From: Chloroflexi bacterium bin125
Lineage (GTDB): Bacteria > Chloroflexota > Dehalococcoidia > Bin125
Assembly: GCA_002239025.1 (NCBI GenBank)
Contig: MPNM01000014.1
Span: forward strand, 1-64,000
Direction of reading: 5' to 3'
DNA length: 64,000 bases
Shown piece after piece: positions 49,560-58,204 of the stretch. The position numbers were made by a program, and so were the translations under genes. Under the pieces are notes generated by a model. That model saw only the letters and a list, made by a program, of their open reading frames with translations, made no database searches and was not told the origin of the DNA. Positions within the stretch are counted from its first letter, which is position 1. Every line of letters begins with the position of its first letter.

Positions 49560-49754
49560 GTGTGGGCTCCGCTGATGACTGTGCCGAATCGCTACGTCGC
49601 CGAGACGTTGCGCGAGCTGCTCTTTGCAGAGGGCGTCTCGGTGCGGTTCGTGGTTGAGCCTGATCGTCAGGACGAAGGCGACTTTGCTCCGGTGATGCTC
49701 TACGTGCCGGACTCGAAGACGCACGTGGCGCGGGAAATCCTGGGGAAGGTGTAG
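49560..49754 (+). CDS. Small DUF2007-like protein in the nuo run
   Basis: This 64-residue protein lies between nuoK and nuoL. Its pattern is VPNRYVAETLRELLFAEGVSVRFVVEPD followed by FAPVMLYVPDSKTHVAREILGKV, a beta-alpha-beta-beta-alpha fold like that of DUF2007/putative signal-transducing proteins. The match is by pattern only. The frame starts at GTG 49560; ATG 49575 is possible. It ends four bases before the nuoL start, so it is translated with the complex I genes. Function unknown. Confidence 0.7.
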   Translation: MWAPLMTVPNRYVAETLRELLFAEGVSVRFVVEPDRQDEGDFAPVMLYVPDSKTHVAREILGKV

Positions 49755-49758
49755 CGGC

Positions 49759-51789
49759 GTGTCCGAGACGATCTTCTGGGTCATCCTCTTCCTGCCGCTG
49801 ACCGCGTTTGTGTTGGCCGGGATCTCTGCGCTCAACCAGAACCTGCAGCGTCAGATACCCGAGTGGGATCCGAGCTACCCGCGCTCGTGGAAGCCCATCG
49901 CCGATCTGTTCTGCGGACCGCGCCTGGCCTCGACGCCGCTGATCATCGCGCTCGCGGTCGCGTTCTTGCTCGCGGTAATCAACCTGATCGATTCCATCGG
50001 GCTTCGCGGCCTGCCGCTCGATATTGCTCCACATTTGCTCTTCAGCGCCGGCGACCTCAAGGTCAACCTCGGTGTTCGGATCGACGGACTGACTTCGGTG
50101 ATGTTGGTCGTGGTGACCGGCGTGTCGCTGCTGGTGCAGGTCTACTCGACCGGCTACATGGACGGTGACCACGGCTACCGTCGCTACTTCGCCTTCATGG
50201 CGCTGTTCACGACCTCGATGCTGGGACTGGTCCTGGCCGACAACCTGCTGATGCTGTTCGCGTTTTGGGAGCTGGTCGGTCTGACTTCTTACCTGCTGAT
50301 CGGATACTGGTTCCACCGGCCGGCCGCAGCCGCAGCAGCGAAGAAGGCATTCCTGGTCACGCGTCTAGGTGACCTGGGCATGCTCGCGGCGTTGATCTTG
50401 ATTTACAGCCGCACGGGCACGATGGACATCGCCGCGATTAACGCGCTGGCGGATCACGGCGCCGAAGCGGGTATGTTCGCGCTCAACGGCCTGATGATCG
50501 GTCAGACAGCGATGACACTGTTCGGTCTGGGCCTGATCGCCGGAGCAGTCGGCAAGTCGGCGCAGTTCCCGCTGCACATCTGGCTGCCGGACGCCATGGA
50601 AGGCCCGACCCCGGTCTCGGCGCTGGTCCACTCGGCGACGATGGTTGCTGCCGGCGTCTACCTGCTGGCTCGCTTCTTCCCGGTGATTCACGCCTCATCA
50701 ACGGCGTCGGACATGATTGCCTGGATTGGCGCTGGGACGGCGCTGGGAGCGGCGATTCTTGCGCTGGTACAAGTCGATATCAAACGCGTCCTTGCCTATT
50801 CGACGATTTCTCAGCTTGCGTACATGATGTTTGCCATCGGCGTAGGTGGCTATGCGGCCGCGGTCTTCCACCTGATGACGCACGCATTCTTCAAGGCGAT
50901 GCTGTTCCTTGGCTCTGGCTCGGTCAACCACTCGACCAACACATTCGACATGCGCAAGATGGGCGGGTTGCGCTTCGCGATGCCAATCACGTTCGTCACA
51001 TTTGTGATCGGGACCCTTGCCCTCGCCGGTATATTCCCGCTCTCTGGATTCTGGTCCAAAGATGAGATCCTTGTTGAGGCATGGCAGAACAACAAGGGTG
51101 TGTTCGTGCTCGGGTTTCTTGCGGCCGGCCTGACCGCGGCTTACATGGTTCGCGCTGTTTACATGACATTCTTCGGCGAGTACAAGGGTGGAGAAGAAGT
51201 CGCCCCAGGCGAGCACGGAAACGAAGACCCGTCGCATCCGCACGAGTCTCCCCGCAGCATGACGATCCCGCTGATCATCTTGGCCGTGTTTGCAGTACTC
51301 AGCGGATTGGTCACCCTCGGCTCGGAAGTACAGACCTGGGTGTACGGCGCGCTCCCGAATGCTGAACACCACACTGAACACCTGCCATTCCTTCATTGGC
51401 ATTGGGGCGTAGCGATTAGTTCAACGGTGTTTGCGTTGATTGCAGGAGGAATCGCGTATCGCTTCATGCGTGAGCGAGATCGTATTCGGTCGTGGGGCGT
51501 CGGTGGGATCTGGCCGATTCCGGAGATGCAGAAGTTTGCGACTGAACTGTTCTACCTCGACGCGCTGGGCGAGAAGGTGCTGGCCCGTCGTGTGTTCTAT
51601 AGCTGGATTGCCCAGGCGTCGTCCTGGTTTGATGCCAACGTGGTCGACGGCGTGGTCAACCAGGCCTGGCGACGTGGCGTGAGCGTCTCGAATACCGCCA
51701 GATTCGTCCAGAACGGATGGGTCCAGGCGGGCACATTGTCAATCGGACTCGGCGGCGTGATCATCTGGGTCGCCGTCGTGTTGTTCTAG
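49759..51789 (+). CDS. nuoL: NADH-quinone oxidoreductase subunit L
   Basis: This 676-residue antiporter-like subunit has about 16 helices. It has the core signature LIGYWFHRPAAAAAAKKAFLVTRLGDLG and QFPLHIWLPDAMEGPTPVSALVHSATMVAAGVYLL (conserved Lys/His/Pro breaks). The long C-terminal lateral helix region ends in a hydrophobic anchor. A His/Glu-rich loop at about 475-497 (GGEEVAPGEHGNEDPSHPHE) could bind metal. The start is a GTG at 49759. It pumps protons as part of the membrane arm. Confidence 0.95.
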   Translation: MSETIFWVILFLPLTAFVLAGISALNQNLQRQIPEWDPSYPRSWKPIADLFCGPRLASTPLIIALAVAFLLAVINLIDSIGLRGLPLDIAPHLLFSAGDLKVNLGVRIDGLTSVMLVVVTGVSLLVQVYSTGYMDGDHGYRRYFAFMALFTTSMLGLVLADNLLMLFAFWELVGLTSYLLIGYWFHRPAAAAAAKKAFLVTRLGDLGMLAALILIYSRTGTMDIAAINALADHGAEAGMFALNGLMIGQTAMTLFGLGLIAGAVGKSAQFPLHIWLPDAMEGPTPVSALVHSATMVAAGVYLLARFFPVIHASSTASDMIAWIGAGTALGAAILALVQVDIKRVLAYSTISQLAYMMFAIGVGGYAAAVFHLMTHAFFKAMLFLGSGSVNHSTNTFDMRKMGGLRFAMPITFVTFVIGTLALAGIFPLSGFWSKDEILVEAWQNNKGVFVLGFLAAGLTAAYMVRAVYMTFFGEYKGGEEVAPGEHGNEDPSHPHESPRSMTIPLIILAVFAVLSGLVTLGSEVQTWVYGALPNAEHHTEHLPFLHWHWGVAISSTVFALIAGGIAYRFMRERDRIRSWGVGGIWPIPEMQKFATELFYLDALGEKVLARRVFYSWIAQASSWFDANVVDGVVNQAWRRGVSVSNTARFVQNGWVQAGTLSIGLGGVIIWVAVVLF

Positions 51790-51798
51790 GAGCGGTCG

Positions 51799-53352
51799 AT
51801 GGATCCGGGCTTCCCCGTCCTTTCGCTGCTGATCTTCCTGCCCCTGTTGGGCGCATTGCTGATCGCGTTGCTCCCGGGCAAGCACACGCCGACTGAGTGG
51901 TTGGTGCAGAACGCGCCCGGCAACGCGGTCGACTATCCCAAGTGGCTCGCGCTGGGCATCTCTGCGGGCACGCTGATCATCGCCCTGGTGATGTTCATCA
52001 TCTTCGACCGCTCGGTCTCGGGCTTCCAGTTTGTTGACGAGTTTGACTGGATTTCAGCCGAGGCCGTTGGCTTCAACGTCAAGTACGCCTTCGGCGTCGA
52101 CGGATTGTCGATGCCGCTAGTCTTCCTGACCGCCCTGCTGACCGTTGTGGCAGTGCTGGTGTCGTGGCGCATCGACCTGCGCACCAAGGAGTACTTCGCC
52201 TGGTTGCTCGTCCTCGAGACGTCGGTGCTGGGCGTGTTTACATCGCTCGACCTGATTTTCTTCTTCCTCTTCTGGGAGCTGGAACTGGTGCCGATGTTCC
52301 TGCTGATCTCCATTTGGGGCAGCGGCAACCGCAACTACTCGGCGCTCAAATTCGTGCTCTATACGGTCTTCGGCTCGGCCTTCATGCTGGTCGGATTCCT
52401 GGCCCTGGGCGTCGCGGCGGACACGTTCGATATCCGAGAAATCCGACAGGATGTGTTGGCCGCAGCCTTCCTGCCCGCGCCGGCGATCTTTGCCTTCATC
52501 CTGATTGCGTTCGCAATCAAGCTGCCGGTCGTGCCCTTGCATACCTGGCTGCCGGACGCGCACACCGACGCGCCAACGGCCGTGTCTGTGATGCTGGCCG
52601 GCGTGCTGCTGAAGATGGGCGGCTACGGAATCCTGCGCCTGCTCTTCACGATGATGCCGGAGGTCGGAGCGGATGCTGATCTGGCACTGGCGATCATCGG
52701 CGCCGTCTCGATCGTTTATGGCGCGATTGTGACGATCCGGCAGACCGACTTGAAGAGATTGATCGCGTATTCGTCGGTGTCTCATATGGGCTTTGTCCTG
52801 CTTGGCGTTGCGGCGCTCGGTACGACCGGGATGAGCGGTGCGGCGATGCAGCTTGTCACGCACGGGCTGATCACCGGCATGCTGTTTGTCATGGTTGGAC
52901 TCGTCTACGACCGGACGCATACACGGGAGATCTCCGAGATGAAGGGTCTGATGCACCACATCCCGCTGCTGGGGATTGGAATGGTGTTTGCGGGTCTGGC
53001 CGGACTCGGGTTGCCTGCGCTGGCCGGATTCGTCGCCGAGATCACGATCTTCCTTGGCGCGTTCGCCTCGCAGACTGCGCCAGTGTCTGTCGCCCTGCTG
53101 GGCGTCCTGCTCGCAGCTGCCTACATTCTCTGGGCGTTGCAGCGGACATTCTTCGGTCCCAGGGATGAGAAATGGTCGCACCTGCCCGACGCGAACCACT
53201 GGAGCGAGTTCACCATCATCGGCGCGCTGATGGCATTGATCGTGCTGCTGGGCGTCTACCCATCAATCGTGATGGACCTACTCGAGATGGGTGTCGAGCC
53301 GATTGTGACTGAGCTTGAAGCGGTCGTCTCGGCCGGAGCGGGAGGCGGCTGA
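51799..53352 (+). CDS. nuoM: NADH-quinone oxidoreductase subunit M
   Basis: This 517-residue antiporter-like subunit has about 14 helices: [41 protein letters not shown]-type core (here [23 protein letters not shown]), and [29 protein letters not shown] carrying the conserved Lys. It is preceded by AGGAG seven bases before the ATG. Its stop shares one base with the nuoN ATG (TGATG). Confidence 0.95.
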   Translation: [517 protein letters not shown]

Positions 53353-54824
53353 TGCTAAGCGACGTCAACCTGCTGGGCCCAGAACTTGTCCTGCTCGTCG
53401 TGGGCGGCTTCCTGTTGCTCGCCGACCTGTTCCTCAAGGACCGGCGTTTGCTGATGGGCGTATCGGTGGCGGCGCTCATGGGTTCGATCCTGTACTCGGG
53501 CGTGCTGCTGACAGAAGGGCATGTTGGCCAGCAAGCGTTCGACGGCGTGCTAGTCGTTGACAAGTTCGCCATCTTCTTCCAGATTCTGCTCGCGGCAGCG
53601 GCGATGGTGGCGGTGCTGGTTTCCACTGAAACACTGCAGCGGACTCCATCTCGACGCGGCGAGTACCTCGCGCTGATCCTGTTCTCGACCGCCGGCCTTC
53701 AACTCCTGGCCGGCTCGCGCGATCTGATCATGGTGTTTATCGCGCTTGAGCTGACTTCGATTTCGCAGTACATCTTGGTTGGATTCCACAAGGACCGCTG
53801 GGGCTCCGAGGGCGGGCTCAAGTATCTGCTGACCGGGGCCGTGGCCTCCGCCGTTCTGCTCTACGGCATGGCGATCCTGTTGGGTCTGACGGGCTCGACG
53901 AACCTTGCCGAGATTGCCTCGTACATCGCCTGGCAAGGCGAAGGCAAGGAAGAGGCGCTGATGCTAGCGGCCGTCTTCCTGATCGCCGGGTTCGGGTTCA
54001 AAGCGGCAGTGGCTCCCTTCCAGATGTGGGCCCCCGACGCATACACCGGCGCGCCAACGCCGATTGCGGCGTACCTCTCGGTCGCTTCCAAGGCGGCGGC
54101 GTTCGCCATCCTGATCCGAATCTTCTTTGAGGCACTGGGCGACGACCTGCTCGCCGAACACTGGAAGACGATCTTTGCGGCGCTGGCCACGCTGTCGATG
54201 TTTGTCGGCAACTTCTTCGCGCTGAGACAGAACAACATCAAGCGCATGCTGGCGTATTCGTCGGTGGCGCAAGCGGGCACGCTGCTGATTGGTCTGGCAG
54301 CGATCTCGGCAGATCGCGGTGAGTTGTTGGGCGCCAGCGGGATCCTCTTTTACCTCGCCGGATACACCGTGACCAACCTGGCTGCGTTCACGGTGATCAT
54401 CCTGATTGCCAACCAGAACGGTGGCAGTTACGACATTCGCAAGTATGCGGGATTGGGCAAGAGGTCTCCGTGGTTGGCGTTTGTCCTCTCGTTTGCCTTG
54501 ATCTCGCTGATCGGACTACCTCCGACGGCGGTGTTCTTCGGCAAGATCTACCTGTTCGAGACCGCCGTTCAGAGCGGGCTGGCCTGGCTGGCGATCGTCG
54601 GCACAATCAACACCGTGATTTCTGCTGCGTACTACCTGCGCCCGGTGAAGGCGATGTTTGTCGACTCGGCGCCGGACGAAGACGACGAACAGCCAATGCC
54701 GCGACCGTCGAACAGTGTGCTGGCGACGATGGGTCTGGTCACTGCCGGAGTGCTGGTCATCGGATTACATCCATCTCTCCTGATCAACGCCGCCGAAGCC
54801 GCTGTGGCCGCTATCTTCTCCTGA
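53352..54824 (+). CDS. nuoN: NADH-quinone oxidoreductase subunit N
   Basis: This 490-residue antiporter-like subunit has about 14 helices, with GFGFKAAVAPFQMWAPDAYTGAPTPIAAYLSVASKAAAF and LRQNNIKRMLAYSSVAQAGTLLIG. Both are diagnostic for NuoN. It is the last nuo gene in this run. The peripheral NADH-oxidising module (nuoE/F/G) is not downstream. ybeY follows after 11 bases. Confidence 0.95.
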   Translation: MLSDVNLLGPELVLLVVGGFLLLADLFLKDRRLLMGVSVAALMGSILYSGVLLTEGHVGQQAFDGVLVVDKFAIFFQILLAAAAMVAVLVSTETLQRTPSRRGEYLALILFSTAGLQLLAGSRDLIMVFIALELTSISQYILVGFHKDRWGSEGGLKYLLTGAVASAVLLYGMAILLGLTGSTNLAEIASYIAWQGEGKEEALMLAAVFLIAGFGFKAAVAPFQMWAPDAYTGAPTPIAAYLSVASKAAAFAILIRIFFEALGDDLLAEHWKTIFAALATLSMFVGNFFALRQNNIKRMLAYSSVAQAGTLLIGLAAISADRGELLGASGILFYLAGYTVTNLAAFTVIILIANQNGGSYDIRKYAGLGKRSPWLAFVLSFALISLIGLPPTAVFFGKIYLFETAVQSGLAWLAIVGTINTVISAAYYLRPVKAMFVDSAPDEDDEQPMPRPSNSVLATMGLVTAGVLVIGLHPSLLINAAEAAVAAIFS

Positions 54825-54835
54825 TCTGAACGTTT

Positions 54836-55312
54836 GTGACTGCTGGCCGCCATCTGGTTGAAGTCCTGGTCGACGAATCCTTTGTCCACCGAGTTGATGT
54901 GGAAGCTCTTGAGCGTTGCGTGCAGGAGACGCTGGCCTCGCGCAGACTACGGATACCTCGTGTCGTTGCCGTTCGCGTGACAGATTCTCGCACCTTGCGG
55001 ACTCTCAACCGGCGATTTCGAGATGAGGATGTTGCGACTGACGTGCTGTCGTTCAATACCGACTTCGACGGCCTGCGGCGTCCGGATGGATCGGCGGATC
55101 TGGGTGAAATCGTGATCGCATTGCCTGTCGCTGCCCGTGGCGCCAGGGAGCGAGCGGTGTCGCTCGGCGAGGAGCTGGGCCTGCTGACGGTCCACGGGAC
55201 ATTGCATCTGCTCGGGTTCGACCATGAGGAGGAGGAAGAGGAACGAGAGATGAAGCAGTTAGAACGAGTGGCACTCAGGCGGGCCGGCCTGGAGTCGGCT
55301 GCTCGTGATTGA
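54836..55312 (+). CDS. ybeY: Endoribonuclease YbeY
   Basis: This 158-residue metalloprotein has the zinc motif H-G-x-L-H-L-x-G-x-D-H in TVHGTLHLLGFDHEEEEEE, which carries all three zinc histidines, plus the upstream T-D-V-L-S-F-x-x segment (ATDVLSFNTD). YbeY acts in 16S rRNA 3' end maturation and ribosome quality control. Its stop TGA (55310-55312) lies within a candidate -35 box for dnaX. It starts at a GTG. Confidence 0.94.
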   Translation: MTAGRHLVEVLVDESFVHRVDVEALERCVQETLASRRLRIPRVVAVRVTDSRTLRTLNRRFRDEDVATDVLSFNTDFDGLRRPDGSADLGEIVIALPVAARGARERAVSLGEELGLLTVHGTLHLLGFDHEEEEEEREMKQLERVALRRAGLESAARD

Positions 55313-55338
55313 CATGTATAGATAATATGTTCTATCCT
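55309..55338 (+). promoter_or_regulatory. Candidate sigma-70-type promoter of dnaX
   Basis: TTGACA (55309-55314) and TATCCT (55333-55338) are separated by 18 bases in a locally AT-rich stretch, 36 bases before the dnaX GTG. The -35 is perfect and the -10 differs from TATAAT at two positions. Confidence 0.4.
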
Positions 55339-55373
55339 TCGCTCAATGAGAGTGCACTCGCTAGGAGACTGAT

Positions 55374-57125
55374 GTGAGCGGGACTGTGCTGTACCGCAAG
55401 TGGCGACCAGCTGACTTCGATGAGGTGGTGGGCCAGGAACCCGTTGTTCGGACGTTGAAGAATGCGGTAGCTCAGGACAAGATTTCGCACGCATACCTGT
55501 TCTGCGGCCCGCGTGGGACTGGGAAGACGACGACAGCGCGCATCCTGGCGCGAGCGATCAATGGTCGGACCGCGTCGAGCGGCGCGGCAGCACTCGGTGA
55601 GTCGGACGACCTCGGATTCGATCTGGTAGAGATCGACGCCGCCTCGAATCGTGGCATCGACGACATCAGGGAGCTACGCGAACGTGCGAACTATCGGCCA
55701 GGATCTGCGCGATTCAAGGTGTACCTGGTCGATGAAGTCCATCAGCTCACCGGCGCGGCGGCCGATGCGCTGTTGAAGACGTTGGAAGAGCCACCTCCGC
55801 ATGTGGTCTTTATCCTCGCGACCACCGATCCGGAAGCCCTGAAACCGACGATCCTGAGCCGTTGCCAGCGCTTCGATTTCCGTCGTGTCGGGGTCGACGA
55901 CATGGTCTCGAGACTGCGCGCGATCGCCGAATCGGAAGGGATCGAGATTCCTGATGAAGCGCTGCGCCTGATTGCTCGTGAAGCCACCGGGTCGCTGCGC
56001 GACGGCGTCAATCTGCTCGACCAGGTGTGGGTGATGTGTGGGTCCTCGGTCGCGTTGGAGGCGGCGCAGGAGGCATTGGGACTGAGTCCCGACGCTCGGG
56101 CAATGGAACTAGCTTCCGCAGCGCTGCGCGGCAAACTGGCTGAAGGACTGGGCGTCCTCGCGGCCGTGCAGGAGGACGCGATCGACTTTGGGCGATTCAA
56201 ACGTCAGGTCGTGACTCATCTACGGCACGTGCTGCTGACGCTGACTGGCGCGACCGGGACGCTGTCGTTGTCGGCACCGGAACTCGAACGCCTGGAGGAA
56301 GTCAGCAAGGGCGTTGAAGCATCGGCCGCCGTGACGGCACTCAAGGCTTTCTCAGAGGCAGATGTGCGTCGCGATCCGTATCAGCCGCTGCCGTTGGAGC
56401 TGGCGTTGGCGTCGATCGTGTACGGTCCGCCGACGGTCGAGGTCGCGATGCCGATACAACAACAGCGACCACAACGCCAGCAGTGGCAGGATGGTCAGCG
56501 TCGGCAAGGACAGGCGGATGGTCAACGCCGTCAGGGTCAACGTCGTGATCAACAGTCGACCCGAAACTTGCCCCGCGCCCCAGGTCAGAGCGAGCGAGCG
56601 GCCGCGACTCAGCAGAATCAACGTCCGGCGCCTCCTCCGAGTCCACCTCCTGAGCGGACCAAGCCTGAATCGCAGCCGTCCAACCTACCTTCCGGATCTG
56701 CCGGCCCGAGTGATTTGCTAGATCAGATTCGCGCAGCATTGCGTCAACGCAACCAGGGTTTGATCGCGACGATGTTGAACGGTTCGTGCCGGATTGCGGC
56801 CCAGACGGACGACTCTCTGACATTGGGATTCCTGCCGACCTATCAGCAAGTCCATATGCAGAAGGTCACCGAGGCGTTGACCGACGTATCAGCGGCAGCT
56901 TCAGCGGTGCTGAAGCGCCAGATCACCGTTCGCTGCGTGCCCCTGGACAATCCAGCTCAGGCATCCGGCAACGGTAGCCAGGGCCAGCGAACACAGCAGA
57001 ATCCTCAACAATCGCAACAGCGGCAAGAGGGGCAACAAGGACAACAAGCGCAACAGCGTCGGGAGAGCGTTGTGGGACGTGAAGCACGTTCCCGCTTTGG
57101 AGCGCGGCCGTATCAGGCCAACTGA
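55374..57125 (+). CDS. dnaX: DNA polymerase III subunit gamma/tau
   Basis: This 583-residue clamp-loader ATPase has Walker A GPRGTGKT (Lys51), Walker B in VYLVDEVHQ, the SRC arginine-finger motif (ILSRCQRFDF) and the conserved EIDAASN. Domain III follows to about 360, then a long Gln/Arg/Pro-rich linker (365-450) and a tau-like C-terminal domain (about 455-530) with another Gln-rich tail. The zinc module between Walker A and EIDAAS, which has four Cys in most bacteria, is lacking: the stretch NGRTASSGAAALGESDDLGF contains no Cys. The start is the GTG at 55374. Confidence 0.95.
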   Translation: MSGTVLYRKWRPADFDEVVGQEPVVRTLKNAVAQDKISHAYLFCGPRGTGKTTTARILARAINGRTASSGAAALGESDDLGFDLVEIDAASNRGIDDIRELRERANYRPGSARFKVYLVDEVHQLTGAAADALLKTLEEPPPHVVFILATTDPEALKPTILSRCQRFDFRRVGVDDMVSRLRAIAESEGIEIPDEALRLIAREATGSLRDGVNLLDQVWVMCGSSVALEAAQEALGLSPDARAMELASAALRGKLAEGLGVLAAVQEDAIDFGRFKRQVVTHLRHVLLTLTGATGTLSLSAPELERLEEVSKGVEASAAVTALKAFSEADVRRDPYQPLPLELALASIVYGPPTVEVAMPIQQQRPQRQQWQDGQRRQGQADGQRRQGQRRDQQSTRNLPRAPGQSERAAATQQNQRPAPPPSPPPERTKPESQPSNLPSGSAGPSDLLDQIRAALRQRNQGLIATMLNGSCRIAAQTDDSLTLGFLPTYQQVHMQKVTEALTDVSAAASAVLKRQITVRCVPLDNPAQASGNGSQGQRTQQNPQQSQQRQEGQQGQQAQQRRESVVGREARSRFGARPYQAN

Positions 57126-57188
57126 GTCGGCGATTGAGCGCGTAGACTGGAGACCCGACAGACGACGGACAAGGCGAAAGGGCTGACG

Positions 57189-57575
57189 ATGGCGAAGCGG
57201 AAGGGTGGGATGTTCCGTCCGGCGCGGTCGAACAAGCAGCGGGGACAGGGCGTTGCGGGCGCCGGTGGCTTCTCGCCCGAGATGATGCGTCGCGCCCAGG
57301 AACTGCAAACGCAACTGGCCGAGGCTCAGGATGAGCTCAAGGACGCGACCGTTGAGGCGTCGGTGGGCGGAGGTGTCGTATCAGTCACCCTGGGTGGCGA
57401 CCACAAGCTGCGAGAAGTTGTGATTGATCCCGATGTCGTCGACCCGGAAGACACGGAGATGTTGCAGGACCTGTTGTTGGCGGCCGTGAACGAGGCGCAA
57501 GACCGGTTGGAAGCAATGCAGCAGGAGCGGATGTCGGGTCTGACGGATGGGTTGTCGCTGCCAGGCTTGCAGTAA
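57189..57575 (+). CDS. YbaB/EbfC family nucleoid-associated protein
   Basis: This 128-residue protein is of the YbaB/EbfC family, dimeric tweezers that bind DNA. The basic N-terminus (MAKRKGGMFRPARSNKQRG) is longer than usual. The coiled helix MRRAQELQTQLAEAQDELKDATVEASVGGGVVSVTLGGDHKLREVVIDPDVV is typical, as is the tail NEAQDRLEAMQQERM. It lies between dnaX and recR, the conserved order, and its stop overlaps the recR ATG (TAATG). Confidence 0.93.
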   Translation: MAKRKGGMFRPARSNKQRGQGVAGAGGFSPEMMRRAQELQTQLAEAQDELKDATVEASVGGGVVSVTLGGDHKLREVVIDPDVVDPEDTEMLQDLLLAAVNEAQDRLEAMQQERMSGLTDGLSLPGLQ

Positions 57576-58204
57576 TGCAGCGCTCGCCGGCGACTGCGCC
57601 GACGATTGCCCGCCTGATCGAGGCGTTTCATCGACTGCCGGGCATTGGCCCCAAGAGCGCTCAGCGCTTGGCCTACCACGTCCTACGCGCGCCACGCGCC
57701 GAGGCTGAAGCGCTCTCCGAGGCACTGCTGGAAGTCAAGGACTCGACCCGCCTGTGCGGCATCTGCCAGAACATCACCGACGCTGATCCTTGCGCCGTCT
57801 GCCTCGATCCGCAGCGGTCGGACTCGACGATCTGCGTGGTAGAGGAGCCGCTCGACGTGGCGGCGATTGAACGGGCCGGAGTCCATCGAGGTCGGTATCA
57901 CGTGCTGCATGGCGCGATTTCACCGATGGATGGCGTCGGCCCTGAGGACTTGAAGGTCCGCGAACTGCTGGCACGCCTGGGAGACGCGACAGTTGAGGAA
58001 GTCATCCTGGCGATGAATCCCAATCTCGAGGGCGAGGCGACGGCGGGATACCTGTCCCGCGTGATCAGCGTGATGGGTGTGCGAATCACGAGAATTGCAC
58101 ATGGGTTGCCGGTCGGCGCCGACGTCGAATATGCCGATGAACGAACACTGCGAGCAGCGATGACGCACCGCGTCGAAGTCGACGCTCAGAGAGGCGATGA
58201 CTGA
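57575..58204 (+). CDS. recR: Recombination protein RecR
   Basis: This 209-residue RecR has the N-terminal HhH (IARLIEAFHRLPGIGPKSAQRLAYHVL), the zinc finger C-x2-C-x8-C-x2-C in LCGICQNITDADPCAVC, and a Toprim domain beginning ICVVEEPLDVAAIERAG, with VILAMNPNLEGEATA (the E-G-E motif). It loads RecA with RecO in gap repair. The ATG overlaps the upstream stop, and its own stop overlaps the recO ATG (TGATG). Confidence 0.96.
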   Translation: MQRSPATAPTIARLIEAFHRLPGIGPKSAQRLAYHVLRAPRAEAEALSEALLEVKDSTRLCGICQNITDADPCAVCLDPQRSDSTICVVEEPLDVAAIERAGVHRGRYHVLHGAISPMDGVGPEDLKVRELLARLGDATVEEVILAMNPNLEGEATAGYLSRVISVMGVRITRIAHGLPVGADVEYADERTLRAAMTHRVEVDAQRGDD

